Positions 46,281 through 55,173 of a DNA stretch of 64,000 nt are shown here, one piece after another. The stretch spans positions 1,838,501 through 1,902,500 of the forward strand of contig NZ_AP026369.1 of assembly GCF_040436365.1 (NCBI RefSeq). The letters run 5' to 3'. The position numbers were made by a program, and so were the translations under genes. This DNA is from Hydrogenimonas sp. SS33. GTDB lineage: Bacteria; Campylobacterota; Campylobacteria; Campylobacterales; Hydrogenimonadaceae. Each line of letters opens with the position of its first letter. Within the stretch, counting starts at the first letter, position 1. The notes beneath the pieces are model-generated. The model did no database searches and was not told where the DNA came from. It saw only the letters and a program-made list of their open reading frames with translations.

Positions 46281-46757
46281 ATGGTTGATGTTGGACAGAA
46301 GGCGCCGGAGTTTTGCCTGCCGAATCAGGATAACGTCGAAATCTGCCTGCGGGATCTGAAAGGCAAATGGGTCGTGCTCTATTTCTACCCGAAAGATCTG
46401 ACCCCGGGGTGTACGACGGAAGCGTGCGACTTCACCGAGGCGTTGCCCGATTTCGAGAAACTCGACGCCGTCATTCTGGGGGTGAGCCCCGACTCGCCCG
46501 AGAAGCACCGCAAATTCATCGAAAAGAAGGGGTTGAAGATCACGCTGCTCAGCGACGAGAGCAAAGAGGTGCTCAAAGCCTACGGCGCCTGGGGCCTCAA
46601 GAAGCTCTATGGCAAAGAGTACGAAGGGGTTATCCGCTCCACTTTTCTCATCGACCCCGAGGGAAATATCGCAGCGGTCTGGCCGAAAGTCCGTGTCAAA
46701 GGGCACGTGGAAGCGGTGAAAACGAAGCTCGAAGAGTTGAAGAACAGTAAACAGTGA
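46281..46757 (+). CDS. bcp: Bcp/PrxQ-type thiol peroxidase
   Basis: The 158-residue peroxiredoxin has the peroxidatic Cys44 and resolving Cys49 (TPGCTTEAC), the spacing of the PrxQ subfamily. It reduces peroxides with thioredoxin as donor. AAGGAG precedes ATG 46281. The last four residues and stop lie in a heptamer array (AACAGTA AACAGTG), so its C-terminus was altered by the repeat. Its first 16 codons also occur 198 bp upstream. Confidence 0.95.
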   Translation: MVDVGQKAPEFCLPNQDNVEICLRDLKGKWVVLYFYPKDLTPGCTTEACDFTEALPDFEKLDAVILGVSPDSPEKHRKFIEKKGLKITLLSDESKEVLKAYGAWGLKKLYGKEYEGVIRSTFLIDPEGNIAAVWPKVRVKGHVEAVKTKLEELKNSKQ

Positions 46758-46777
46758 ACGGTAAACGGTGCACAGTG
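46743..46777. repeat. heptamer tandem repeat, five units
   Basis: AACAGTA, AACAGTG, AACGGTA, AACGGTG, CACAGTG run without a break. This is the complement of the GTTTACT family. The array starts inside the bcp coding end. Confidence 0.95.
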
Positions 46778-46807
46778 GGTGGACATTACTGAAAAAGCCG
46801 GAATTTT

Positions 46808-46842
46808 AGAGCTTTTGAAAAGCTTAATTTCAGCTCTTTTTT
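46808..46842 (+). terminator. terminator after bcp
   Basis: AGAGCT (46808-46813) pairs with AGCTCT (46832-46837), with an inner AGCTTTT/AAAAGCT hairpin as alternative, followed by six T. Confidence 0.55.
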
Positions 46843-46844
46843 AG

Positions 46845-46881
46845 TACTATTGCTCTCCATTTTGTCTCGGCGAAATGGAGA
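46845..46881 (+). promoter_or_regulatory. rpsB promoter box and leader hairpin
   Basis: A TACTAT box (46845-46850) is followed by TCTCCATTT and AAATGGAGA (about 46853-46881), which form a 9-bp stem. The rpsB leader is over 100 bases long; S2 autoregulation is known in other bacteria and may apply here. Confidence 0.4.
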
Positions 46882-46988
46882 ACCTCACATGTGTCAATCC
46901 TTGACAGGTTGCGCGAAACCGCGTTGATGGGCACAGAGGAACAAACCTGGCCATATGGCACAGTAAAAATTTATCTCAAGGAGAACCC

Positions 46989-47789
46989 ATGGTCACTATG
47001 AAAGACCTGCTCGAGTGCGGTATGCACTTTGGACACCAGACACGTCGTTGGAACCCGAAGATGAAGAAATTCATTTTCGGCGTACGAAAAAACATCCACA
47101 TTATCGACCTGCAGAAGACGCTCCGCTACTTCCGCTACACCTACAATGTTGTCCGTGACGCGGCTGCGGAAGGCAAAACCGTCATGTTCGTCGGTACCAA
47201 GAAACAGGCGCGCAACGCCATCGTCGAGCATGCGCAGCGCTGCGGCATGCCCTATGTTCAGACCCGCTGGCTGGGCGGTATGCTCACCAACTACCAGACC
47301 ATCCGCAAATCGATCCGCAAACTGGAAGTGATCGAAGAGATGCAGGAAAGCGGCAAAATGGACCTCCTGACCAAAAAAGAGGCTCTGATGCTGCAGCGCA
47401 AAAAAGAGAAACTGGAACAGTATCTCGGTGGTATCCGCAACATGAAGAAACTGCCCGACTACCTCTTCGTCATCGATGCGGTCAAAGAGCGCATCGCCAT
47501 CAAAGAGGCGCGCCGCCTCGGTATCCCCGTCATCGCACCCCTGGACACCAACTGCGACCCCGACCTGATCGACTACCCGATTCCGGGCAACGACGACGCG
47601 ATCCGCTCCATCCAGCTCTTCTGCCGTGAGATTGCCGACGCGATCATCGAAGGCAAAGAGCTGGCCGCCCAGGAGGAAGAGAACGAAGAGGTGACCGAAG
47701 AGGAGATGGCCGCCGTCACGGAAGAGGCGGTCGCCGAAGGTGAAGCGGAAGGCGTGGAAGCGCCTGCCGAAGAGAACAAAGGAGAGTAA
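46989..47789 (+). CDS. rpsB: ribosomal protein uS2
   Basis: The 266-residue protein has [17 protein letters not shown], then [15 protein letters not shown] and [14 protein letters not shown], all S2 signatures. The C-terminal 35 residues are very rich in Glu and Ala ([15 protein letters not shown]), longer than the usual end. AAGGAG stands before the start. It is followed by tsf after two bases, the universal pairing. Confidence 0.97.
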   Translation: MVTMKDLLECGMHFGHQTRRWNPKMKKFIFGVRKNIHIIDLQKTLRYFRYTYNVVRDAAAEGKTVMFVGTKKQARNAIVEHAQRCGMPYVQTRWLGGMLTNYQTIRKSIRKLEVIEEMQESGKMDLLTKKEALMLQRKKEKLEQYLGGIRNMKKLPDYLFVIDAVKERIAIKEARRLGIPVIAPLDTNCDPDLIDYPIPGNDDAIRSIQLFCREIADAIIEGKELAAQEEENEEVTEEEMAAVTEEAVAEGEAEGVEAPAEENKGE

Positions 47790-47791
47790 TC

Positions 47792-48715
47792 ATGGCAGCA
47801 GTAACAGCAGCAATGGTCAAAGAGCTCCGCGAACGTACCAACGCGGGGATGATGGACTGCAAAAAAGCCCTGACCGAAACCAACGGAGACATGGAAGCCG
47901 CCATCGAGTGGCTCCGCAAGAAGGGCCTCAGCAGCGCCGCCAAAAAAGCGGGCCGCGTCGCCAGCGAAGGTTCCATCAGCATCGAGATCAGTGACGATCA
48001 CCGCAAGGGAACCATCGCGGAGATCAACTCCGAAACCGACTTCGTCGCCCAGAACGACAACTTCAAGAGCCTGGTCAAAAAAGCGACCCGCCACGTCCAC
48101 TGCTCCACGGCGACGACGGTGGAAGATCTGCTTCAGACCGAAATCGACGGCACCACTTTCGAGGAGTTCCTCAAAGGCGAAATCGCCAAGATCGGTGAAA
48201 ACATCGTCATGCGCCGCTTCGTCACCATTGACGCCGGCGAGAACGGCACCGTCGAGGGTTATGTCCACGGAAACGGCAAAGTGGGCGTTCTCATCGCCGC
48301 CAAATGCGACAGCGACAAAACCTGCGAAGCGATCCGCCCGGTCTTGAAGAACATCGCCATGCACATCGCGGCGATGAATCCCCAGTACCTGGACGAAGCG
48401 TCCGTACCGGCGGAAGTCCTGGCCAAAGAGGAAGAGATCGCCAAAGAGCAGCTCAAAAAAGAGGGCAAGCCCGAAAATATCTGGGACAAGATCATCCCCG
48501 GCAAGATCAAGCGCTACCTCAAAGACAACACGCTGGTCAACCAGCCCTTCGTCATGGACGACAAGAAAACGGTCGGCCAGGTGCTCGACGAAGCGGCCAA
48601 AGAGGCCGGCGGCAGCGCCAAAATCGTAGAATTCGTCCGTTTCGAACTGGGCGAAGGCATCGAGAAGAAAGAGGAAGATTTCGCGGCGGAAGTCGCGGCG
48701 CAGATGGGCAAATAA
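47792..48715 (+). CDS. tsf: elongation factor Ts
   Basis: The 307-residue nucleotide exchange factor for EF-Tu starts MAAVTAAMVKELRERTNAGMMDCKKAL and has EINSETDFVAQNDNF. These are the two N-terminal EF-Ts signatures. It is longer than the E. coli protein (283). The last 30 residues are Glu-rich. It directly follows rpsB. Confidence 0.97.
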   Translation: MAAVTAAMVKELRERTNAGMMDCKKALTETNGDMEAAIEWLRKKGLSSAAKKAGRVASEGSISIEISDDHRKGTIAEINSETDFVAQNDNFKSLVKKATRHVHCSTATTVEDLLQTEIDGTTFEEFLKGEIAKIGENIVMRRFVTIDAGENGTVEGYVHGNGKVGVLIAAKCDSDKTCEAIRPVLKNIAMHIAAMNPQYLDEASVPAEVLAKEEEIAKEQLKKEGKPENIWDKIIPGKIKRYLKDNTLVNQPFVMDDKKTVGQVLDEAAKEAGGSAKIVEFVRFELGEGIEKKEEDFAAEVAAQMGK

Positions 48716-48721
48716 GCTCCC

Positions 48722-49402
48722 ATGCCTCTCTCCCCCTCCGCCGGGGCGGCCGATGCCCCGGTGCTCCTGGAAGCCCGAGGGCTCTCCCACGCATTTGATT
48801 ACCCCCTTTTCGACCATGTCGACCTGAGTGTACACGAAGGCGAAAAAGTCGCCGTCATCGGCGTCAGCGGCAGCGGAAAATCGACCCTGCTCCATATTCT
48901 CGCCACACTCCTCGAACCCGACGAAGGGCGGGTGGAACTGCTGGGTTCTGACATCTACGCTCTCGATCCCAAAGCGCAGCTGGCCATCCGGCGCTATGAG
49001 ATCGGGATCGTCTTCCAGTTTCACTATCTCTTCAAGGGGATGAGCGCGGCGGAGAATATCGAAGTGGCCGCCCTGCTGAGTGAAACCGAACCGGATGCCG
49101 CCCTGACGGAGAGGCTGGGCATCGCCGGTGTCTTGGGGCAGCGGGTGACGGAACTCTCCGGCGGTCAGCAGCAGCGGGTCTCCATCGCCCGCGTGCTTGC
49201 GAAAAACCCCCGTTTCATTTTCGCAGACGAACCGACCGGAAACCTGGACGACGAGACGGCCCGGGTGGTCATGGAGGCGCTCTACGACCATGTGGCGCGG
49301 GTCAAAGGCGGCCTCTTCCTCGTGACCCACGACGAACGGATCGCCGACGCCTGCGACCGGGTCTACCGCCTCCACGACCGGAGGCTGGAGCGGGTGCGGT
49401 GA
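48722..49402 (+). CDS. lolD: LolD-like ABC transporter ATPase
   Basis: The 226-residue ATPase has Walker A GVSGSGKST, the signature LSGGQQQR and Walker B FIFADEPTGNLD. The FQFHYLFKGMSAAENI region is of the LolD/MacB class that drives lipoprotein release or small-molecule export. Its membrane partner is not adjacent. It overlaps fliR by four bases (GTGA). Confidence 0.85.
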   Translation: MPLSPSAGAADAPVLLEARGLSHAFDYPLFDHVDLSVHEGEKVAVIGVSGSGKSTLLHILATLLEPDEGRVELLGSDIYALDPKAQLAIRRYEIGIVFQFHYLFKGMSAAENIEVAALLSETEPDAALTERLGIAGVLGQRVTELSGGQQQRVSIARVLAKNPRFIFADEPTGNLDDETARVVMEALYDHVARVKGGLFLVTHDERIADACDRVYRLHDRRLERVR

Positions 49403-50169
49403 GTTTCGCCACCCTTCTGCAACCCGACCATGTCTACACCTTCCTCCTGCTTTTCGTCCGCCTTTCGACCCTCTTCGTTTTCATGCCCTTCTACAACCAC
49501 ATGTCGGTCTCTCCCCAGATCAAGGCGGCCTTCGCCTTCTACCTGACGCTGGTGCTCTACCCGATGGTCCCCGTCACCCCCGAGCCCCATACCGCCTCCC
49601 TCTTTTTCGCGGCGCTCTTTTCGGAGATCGCCATGGGCCTGATGGCGGGTTTGGCGCTGAACATCGTTTTCGCCATCTTCTCCTACGCCGGCGAGCAGAT
49701 CGCCTTCGTGATGGGTTTTTCCCTCGCCAGTGTCATCGACCCCCAGAGCCAGATCCAGTCGCCGCTGGTGAGCCAGTTTCTGACGATGACGGCACTGATG
49801 GTTCTGCTCGCATTCAACGGCCACTATATGATTTTGATGTGGATGGTCGATGGGGTCAAGGAGGCACCCCTGGGAGGCCTGGTCATGAGCCATGCCCTCT
49901 TCGACTACCTGATGGGGGCGATGGCCCACCTCTTCGCCATGGGTTTCTCCGTCGCCTTCCCCATCATCGCCCTCTCCCTGCTTTCGGACATCATCTTCGG
50001 AATGCTGATGAAGACGATGCCCCAGTTCAACCTCCTGGTCGTCGGATTTCCCGTCAAGATCGGCCTCTCGTTTCTGGTATGGATGGCGGTCCTGGCGTCG
50101 ATGATGCTGATATTCAAACGGGAGTTTCTGGCGGCGATGGAGGTGCTGGCGCGGTGGATCGGTACTTAG
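49399..50169 (+). CDS. fliR: flagellar export-gate protein FliR
   Basis: The 256-residue protein starts at GTG 49399 and has about six membrane helices. FALFSEIAMGLMAGLALNIVF-type and ASVIDPQSQIQSPLVSQF segments are FliR hallmarks. FliR with FliP and FliQ forms the core of the flagellar type III export gate, so the organism is probably flagellated. Transcription probably ends at the large inverted repeat that follows. Confidence 0.95.
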   Translation: MSFATLLQPDHVYTFLLLFVRLSTLFVFMPFYNHMSVSPQIKAAFAFYLTLVLYPMVPVTPEPHTASLFFAALFSEIAMGLMAGLALNIVFAIFSYAGEQIAFVMGFSLASVIDPQSQIQSPLVSQFLTMTALMVLLAFNGHYMILMWMVDGVKEAPLGGLVMSHALFDYLMGAMAHLFAMGFSVAFPIIALSLLSDIIFGMLMKTMPQFNLLVVGFPVKIGLSFLVWMAVLASMMLIFKREFLAAMEVLARWIGT

Positions 50170-50178
50170 TCGTTTGAT

Positions 50179-50344
50179 GTTGGAACGGGGCTTTCGCCCC
50201 TCTTTGAAGCTTGACAAAAATCATCATCGTCCACCAACTTTGATTCCCGCTACTTGTTTCTCTCACTACAAAGCGTGCGCTAAAAGCGCTCATTCAAAGA
50301 GCGAAGCGTTCAAACGACAAAAGGGGCGAAAGCCCCGTTCCAAC
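50179..50344. repeat. 166-bp element with 23-bp perfect inverted ends
   Basis: The left arm (50179-50201), GTTGGAACGGGGCTTTCGCC and on, is matched exactly in complement by 50322-50344. Each arm is itself a GGGGC/GCCCC hairpin. A second pair, TCGTTTGA (50170-50177) and TCAAACGA (50310-50317), is nested asymmetrically. It lies between the converging fliR and nuclease genes and could terminate both, or be a small palindromic element. Confidence 0.9.
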
Positions 50345-50364
50345 GACTGCTTACCTTCCCACTT

Positions 50365-50895
50365 TCAGTAGGGGGTGGCCGAGCGGAGCATCCTTTCGAA
50401 GGCGTTTTCCAGCCGTTTCGCTTTGGCGTAATCGTCGCTGAAAAGGATCGCTTCGTAGTTTTTCCCGAAGGCGGAGTAGGTCCAGTTGGCAGACCCCAGG
50501 ACGACGGTTCTGTTGTCGATGACCATCGCCTTCATGTGCATCAGCGCCCGGTCGCCGTCGGGTGAGCGGTAGGGGAGGCCGGAGAGCAGGTAGGTGCGGA
50601 TATTGCGGTATTTGGCCAGATAGCCGAGCTGGCTCTTGCGGTTTCTCAGGTTGGCATCCCTGTCGAAAATAATGCGGATTTTTACCCCTCTGGCGGCCGC
50701 CATTTTGAGGTGTTTGGCGATGGTTTTGTGGGTGAAACTGTAGATGGCGGCGTCGATTCTGTAGCGGGCGTGGTCGATGGCCCGGACGAAACGGTGCAGG
50801 GCGGGCCTCGCTTCGTAGGGCATGGTATAGAGGGTATCTTTGGCGAAGAGGTCGAGGGTCAAAAGCAGCAGGAAGAGGGGAAGAAACCGTTTCAT
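50365..50895 (-). CDS. secreted phospholipase-D-family nuclease
   Basis: ATG 50895 follows AGGAG and gives 176 residues with a signal peptide (FLPLFLLLLTLDLFA). A single HKD motif (HMKAMVIDNRTVVLGSANWT) near 118-137 marks the short Nuc-type PLD family, which acts as a dimer on DNA. It is the counterpart of the Helicobacter gene beside the poly-E protein. Its substrate could be environmental DNA. Confidence 0.88.
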   Translation of the reverse strand: MKRFLPLFLLLLTLDLFAKDTLYTMPYEARPALHRFVRAIDHARYRIDAAIYSFTHKTIAKHLKMAAARGVKIRIIFDRDANLRNRKSQLGYLAKYRNIRTYLLSGLPYRSPDGDRALMHMKAMVIDNRTVVLGSANWTYSAFGKNYEAILFSDDYAKAKRLENAFERMLRSATPY

Positions 50896-50974
50896 CAATG
50901 CTCCTAAAGCAAAAATAAATGATGCAGATTATACAATAGACCAACTATGCCGTATCCCATTTTCAAGGCGTTTC

Positions 50975-52420
50975 ATGCGAATTCTTCTTGTCAACCAAAA
51001 TCCGATCGTTTCCAAACTGGCGGGCCTGAGTGCCCAGAAATCGGGCTTCGACATTGTTGAAGAGATCTCCGTCGACGAGATGGAGGGAGGTGATTTCGAT
51101 GTGCTTTTCATCGACGAAGATCGGCTCGAGGGGCGTACGCCCCGGGAACTCAAGGAGCTGACCGGGGTTAGAAAAGCGTGCCTCATCTATGCCGATGAGG
51201 AGAACCGGGCCGAGGGATTCGACTACTACATCAAAAAACCTTTTCTGCCCACCGAAATGGTGGAACTGATGAGCGAAATTCACGACGACCTTTCGATGCC
51301 GGAGATGGAAGAGGAGGGTGAAACCGGAGAAACTCCGGAGGAGGAGAGTGCCGGGGAATTTGCCGAAGCGGGCGAAGAGACGGCGGCGGAAGAGGCCGCG
51401 GCCCTCGAAGAGGCAGCTCCGGAGGAGATTCCGGAGGAAACGACGGAGGCCGGGACGGAAAGTGAAACCGAAGCCTCCGGCAGCGCTGAAGAGGATTTCG
51501 ACGCCCTGATGGCCTCCCTGGAAGCGGAAGAGTCCGGGGAAGAGGAGAAGGGCGAAGAAGCGTCCGAAGAGGTTGCGGCCGAAACGGAAGAGGAGCCCTC
51601 CGCAGCGGAGAGTGGGGCTTCCGAAACCGAAGAGGAAGAGGAGTTGGACCTCGATGCCCTCCTGGAAGAGGTCGAAAACGAAGAGGGTGCCCCGGAAAGC
51701 GGCCTGGAAGAGGAGGACCTGGAAGCGCTGCTTGAGGACCTCGACCTCGGTGAAGAGGAGAAAGAGGCCCCGGAAGGTGAAGAGGAGACGGCGGTCAGCC
51801 TCCCCGAACCGGAGGAAGCGGCAGGGGTTCTCGATGAGGAGCTTGTCAGCGAAGTGAAGGATCTGCTGGAAGAGGGAGAGGAACCGGAAGCGCTGAGCCC
51901 GGAAGAGGAGCTTCTGGCCGATATCGACCTGGAGGGGCTCGATCTGGAGGCGGAAGAGGAAGTCGAAGAGGAAGTTGTGGAAGCGCCGCAGGATACCAAA
52001 GAGACGGAAGAGAACCTCCCGGAAGAGATGCCTGAAGAGACTTCCGAAGAGAGTGCCGAAGAAGAGGTCGCCGAGCCGGAAGAAGAGACTTCCCCCGAAA
52101 CGGAAACGGTCGAAGAGCTGGAATCCCTGGAGAGCCCGGAAGAGCTGGAGGCGCTGGAAGAGGAGGAAGCGTTCGGGGAACTCGACACCATCAGCGAAGA
52201 GGATCTGGAGGCCCTGCTGGAAGAGGGCCCCGCCGGGGAGGCGGAGGCTTCGGAAGAGCCGGAAGCGGCGCAAATGCCACAGGGCGCACCCGCCGCCATG
52301 GATGAAAGCCAGAGCCACGCGCTCATCTCCACCCTGCTGGGAAGCGACCCGGAAGCGTTGAGGAAACTGCTGGCCGGGGCGACCGTCACCATCAATATCA
52401 CATTCCCGAAAGAGGTGTAA
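50975..52420 (+). CDS. poly-Glu-rich protein with receiver-like head (HP0322/FlgX-like)
   Basis: ATG 50975 gives 481 residues. The head (about 1-115) looks like a response-regulator receiver: MRILLVNQNP, a single Asp in VLFIDEDRL, and YIKKPF. The acidic pair near the start is missing, so phosphorylation is doubtful. The middle (about 120-440) is an extreme run of Glu, with Ala, Pro, Ser and Leu-Asp repeats (EEEELDLDALLEEV). A short conserved-looking tail (HALISTLLGSDPEALRKLLAG) ends it. Synteny with nuclease, gmk, tatA and argS matches Helicobacter HP0322, a poly-E-rich flagellar protein named FlgX in Campylobacter (from memory). Confidence 0.7.
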   Translation: MRILLVNQNPIVSKLAGLSAQKSGFDIVEEISVDEMEGGDFDVLFIDEDRLEGRTPRELKELTGVRKACLIYADEENRAEGFDYYIKKPFLPTEMVELMSEIHDDLSMPEMEEEGETGETPEEESAGEFAEAGEETAAEEAAALEEAAPEEIPEETTEAGTESETEASGSAEEDFDALMASLEAEESGEEEKGEEASEEVAAETEEEPSAAESGASETEEEEELDLDALLEEVENEEGAPESGLEEEDLEALLEDLDLGEEEKEAPEGEEETAVSLPEPEEAAGVLDEELVSEVKDLLEEGEEPEALSPEEELLADIDLEGLDLEAEEEVEEEVVEAPQDTKETEENLPEEMPEETSEESAEEEVAEPEEETSPETETVEELESLESPEELEALEEEEAFGELDTISEEDLEALLEEGPAGEAEASEEPEAAQMPQGAPAAMDESQSHALISTLLGSDPEALRKLLAGATVTINITFPKEV

Positions 52421-53040
52421 TGTCCAAAAAATTCGGATCGATCCTGATCGTATCGGGCCCCAGCGGCGCCGGCAAAAGCTCCCTGATCAAGGCGGCGGAA
52501 GAGAAGATCGGGGACTTCTATTTTTCCATCTCCACGACGACACGCCCTCCCAGAGAGGGCGAACGCGACGGCGTGGACTACCACTTCGTCGACAAGGCGA
52601 CCTTCGAAGCCGACATCAGGGCCGGTGAATTTCTCGAATATGCCCAGGTGCACGGCAACTATTACGGCACCTCCCTCAAGCCGGTGCGCGAAGCGCTGGA
52701 AGCGGGAAAACTGGTCATATTCGACATCGATGTCCAGGGGCACGCCATCGCGAGGGAGAGGATGGGAGACCTCATTACCTCCGTCTTCATCACGACCCCT
52801 TCCCTCAAAGAGCTTGAGCGGCGCCTCCACGCCAGGGGGACCGACGACGAAGAGATCATCCGCAAGCGGATAGAAAACGCCCTCATCGAAATCGAATACA
52901 TCAGCGCCTATGACTTTCTCATCGTCAACGACGATTTCGACAAGGCGGTGGACGATTTCGTCGCCGTCGCCAAGGCGGCGAGGCTCAAAAAGGGGCGCAA
53001 ACAGGCGCTGCAGTTCGTCAACGAATGGCGGGGGAATTGA
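52420..53040 (+). CDS. gmk: guanylate kinase
   Basis: The 206-residue enzyme phosphorylates GMP to GDP. It has the P-loop SGPSGAGKSS, the GMP site STTTRPPREGERDGVDYHFV and GEFLEYAQVHGNYYGTS. Its ATG shares a base with the preceding stop. The gene order agrees with Helicobacter. Confidence 0.97.
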   Translation: MSKKFGSILIVSGPSGAGKSSLIKAAEEKIGDFYFSISTTTRPPREGERDGVDYHFVDKATFEADIRAGEFLEYAQVHGNYYGTSLKPVREALEAGKLVIFDIDVQGHAIARERMGDLITSVFITTPSLKELERRLHARGTDDEEIIRKRIENALIEIEYISAYDFLIVNDDFDKAVDDFVAVAKAARLKKGRKQALQFVNEWRGN

Positions 53041-53046
53041 GTTCAA

Positions 53047-53067
53047 GTGAACGGTAAACGCTGAAGG
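53047..53067. repeat. short heptamer cluster after gmk
   Basis: Three units (GTGAACG, GTAAACG, CTGAAGG) of the GTTTACT/GTTCACT family in complement. Confidence 0.5.
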
Positions 53068-53113
53068 AAAGTATGCGGAAAGCGGTGTAAGCGTCGCAAC
53101 AGGGGAGTGGCGA

Positions 53114-53119
53114 TATAAT
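53114..53119 (+). promoter_or_regulatory. -10 element of tatA
   Basis: TATAAT 30 bp before the tatA start suggests its own promoter inside the gmk-argS run. Confidence 0.45.
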
Positions 53120-53148
53120 GATCGCAAATTTTTTGTTAGGAGTCATCT

Positions 53149-53391
53149 ATGGGTATGCCATCTATGCCGGAACTTCTCGTCATTCTCGCCATCGTCGTGC
53201 TTCTTTTCGGCGCGAAAAAGATTCCCGAACTCGCCAAGGGAATGGGCAGCGGTATCCGCAACTTCAAGAAGGCGATGAGAGAGGAAGAAGAGGAGGAGCT
53301 CGCCGCACAGCAGAAAGCGGAGAAACAGGTCGAGCAGAAAACCGCGGAGACGGTCGAAGCGGCCAAAACCGAAGATAAAAAAGAGGCGTAA
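53149..53391 (+). CDS. tatA: Tat translocase subunit TatA
   Basis: The 80-residue protein has an N-terminal membrane helix ([22 protein letters not shown]), the [10 protein letters not shown] hinge and an amphipathic helix, then an acidic and basic tail. It forms the pore component of the twin-arginine pathway. TAGGAG stands before the ATG. A GAGCG/CGCTC hairpin follows the stop. Confidence 0.95.
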   Translation: MGMPSMPELLVILAIVVLLFGAKKIPELAKGMGSGIRNFKKAMREEEEEELAAQQKAEKQVEQKTAETVEAAKTEDKKEA

Positions 53392-53512
53392 GCTTTTTGT
53401 CGGCGGGAGCGGAAACGCTCTTCGCCCGCTCTATTGCAAATTCTTCACGATCCCGACTTACAGTCAAATCTATCCTACAAAATCCGACGACACTTGCTGA
53501 AGGAGCCCGCTT

Positions 53513-55096
53513 TTGAAACGACGCGTCCATGAGGTCCTGAAAAAACATATCGACCATCCCATCGTACTGGAGAAGCCGAAAGACCGTAGTTTCGGCCACT
53601 ATGCCACGCCCATTGCCTTCTCGCTGGCCAAAGTGCTGCGCAAGAACCCCATGGTCATCGCCGAAGAGCTGGCCGAAAAGCTGCGCGAAGAAGAGATGTT
53701 CGAAAAGGTCGATGCCCTCAAAGGGTACGTCAACATCAAGCTGAGCCGGAAATTTCTGGACGAGTACGCCGTCTGGGCGCTGGAAAACGAAGAGGCGTTC
53801 GGAAAAGGGGAAGAGGGGCGGAGTGTCCTTCTTGAATTTGTCAGCGCCAACCCCACGGGACCCCTGCACATAGGCCATGCCAGAGGCGCGGTCTGGGGAG
53901 ACGTGCTGGCACGCATCGGCAGCCATGTGGGCGACAGGATCGCCCGGGAGTACTACGTCAACGATGCGGGGAATCAGATCTATCTGCTGGGACTCTCGGT
54001 CTACCTGGCCGGCCGGGAAGCGCTGGGCCTCGCCGTCGAGTGGCCCGAAGAGTACTACCGCGGCGACTACATCGTCGACCTGGCGAAAGAGGCGGTCGAA
54101 GCGCTCGGGGCGGAGATGTTTGCCGACGAAGGGTTCATTCCCCAGATCGCCGACTGGGCGAAAGAGAAGATGATGGCCCTCATCAACGACAATCTGGCGG
54201 AAGTGGGGATCTTTTTCGACCACTACGTCAGCGAAAAGTCGCTCTATGACCGCTGGGACGAAGTCTTCAGCAAACTGGTGGAGCGTGATGCCGTTTATGA
54301 AAAAGAGGGAAAATGGTGGCTCAAATCGACGGAGCACGGAGACGAGAAAGACCGGGTCGTCGTCAGGGAGGACGGCCGGCCCACCTATCTGGCGGGGGAC
54401 ATCATCTACCACTATCTCAAATTCGAGCGGGGGTATGACCACTATATCAACATCTGGGGAGCCGACCACCACGGCTACATCGCCCGGGTCAAGGCGGCCA
54501 TCGCCTTTTTCGGGCACGACCCCCAGCGGCTGGAGGTGATACTTTCGCAGATGGTCTCGCTGCTGAAGGGGGGCGAACCCTACAAAATGTCCAAACGGGC
54601 GGGCAACTTCATTCTGATGCAGGATATCGTCAAAGAGATCGGTGCCGATGCCCTGCGGTTCATCTTCCTGACCAAGAAGAGCGACACCCACCTGGAGTTT
54701 GATGTGGAAGACCTCAAAAAAGAGGACAACTCCAACCCCATCTATTACATCAACTACGCCCATGCCCGGGTTTTCTCCCTCTTCGAAAAGGCGGGCAAAA
54801 GCCAGGTTTCCGTTTTCGGTACCGACATGGAGGGGCTGGACGACGAGGCTTACGACCTGCTCTTTACGGCGCTGCTGCTGCCCGAGGTGCTGGAAGAGGC
54901 GTACCGCTCCAGGCAGTTGCAGAAGGTGACCGACTACCTCAAGCACCTGGCGGGCATGTACCACAAATTCTACTACGACCACCGGATAATCGGCACGCCC
55001 AACGAAGACAGGCTGCTCAAACTTTCGGCCATGGTGGCGCTTTCTCTACGCGTCGGCCTCAAAATGCTGGGAATCGAAGCGGCGAAGAAGATGTAG
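53513..55096 (+). CDS. argS: arginyl-tRNA synthetase
   Basis: TTG 53513 is used as the start, seven bases after AAGGAG. The 527-residue class I synthetase has FVSANPTGPLHIGHARGA (HIGH box) and PYKMSKRAG (KMSKS-like box), with the C-terminal DALR anticodon domain. It charges tRNA-Arg. It ends before a strong set of convergent hairpins. Confidence 0.97.
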   Translation: MKRRVHEVLKKHIDHPIVLEKPKDRSFGHYATPIAFSLAKVLRKNPMVIAEELAEKLREEEMFEKVDALKGYVNIKLSRKFLDEYAVWALENEEAFGKGEEGRSVLLEFVSANPTGPLHIGHARGAVWGDVLARIGSHVGDRIAREYYVNDAGNQIYLLGLSVYLAGREALGLAVEWPEEYYRGDYIVDLAKEAVEALGAEMFADEGFIPQIADWAKEKMMALINDNLAEVGIFFDHYVSEKSLYDRWDEVFSKLVERDAVYEKEGKWWLKSTEHGDEKDRVVVREDGRPTYLAGDIIYHYLKFERGYDHYINIWGADHHGYIARVKAAIAFFGHDPQRLEVILSQMVSLLKGGEPYKMSKRAGNFILMQDIVKEIGADALRFIFLTKKSDTHLEFDVEDLKKEDNSNPIYYINYAHARVFSLFEKAGKSQVSVFGTDMEGLDDEAYDLLFTALLLPEVLEEAYRSRQLQKVTDYLKHLAGMYHKFYYDHRIIGTPNEDRLLKLSAMVALSLRVGLKMLGIEAAKKM

Positions 55097-55109
55097 CCGC
55101 CCTCTTCCT

Positions 55110-55136
55110 GTTTACCGTTTCCCATTCACATCCCAT
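55110..55136. repeat. degenerate heptamer cluster after argS
   Basis: GTTTACC and GTTTCCC units lead into a long palindrome. They lie just after the argS stop. Confidence 0.5.
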
Positions 55137-55154
55137 ATGAGATGTGAATGGGAA
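55119..55154. terminator. 14-bp perfect hairpin after argS
   Basis: TTCCCATTCACATC and GATGTGAATGGGAA enclose an 8-base loop. No T-run follows on the plus strand. Together with the next inverted repeat it separates converging genes. Confidence 0.5.
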
Positions 55155-55173
55155 CACTCTTTGCTTCAGAAGT

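Noticed and set aside
51280-53127. Long serine-rich open frame on the minus strand
   Set aside because: It is the complement of the Glu-rich (GAA/GAG) stretch of the poly-E gene, which reads as Ser (TCC/TCT/TCG/TTC-type) in antisense; no start signal and no domain.
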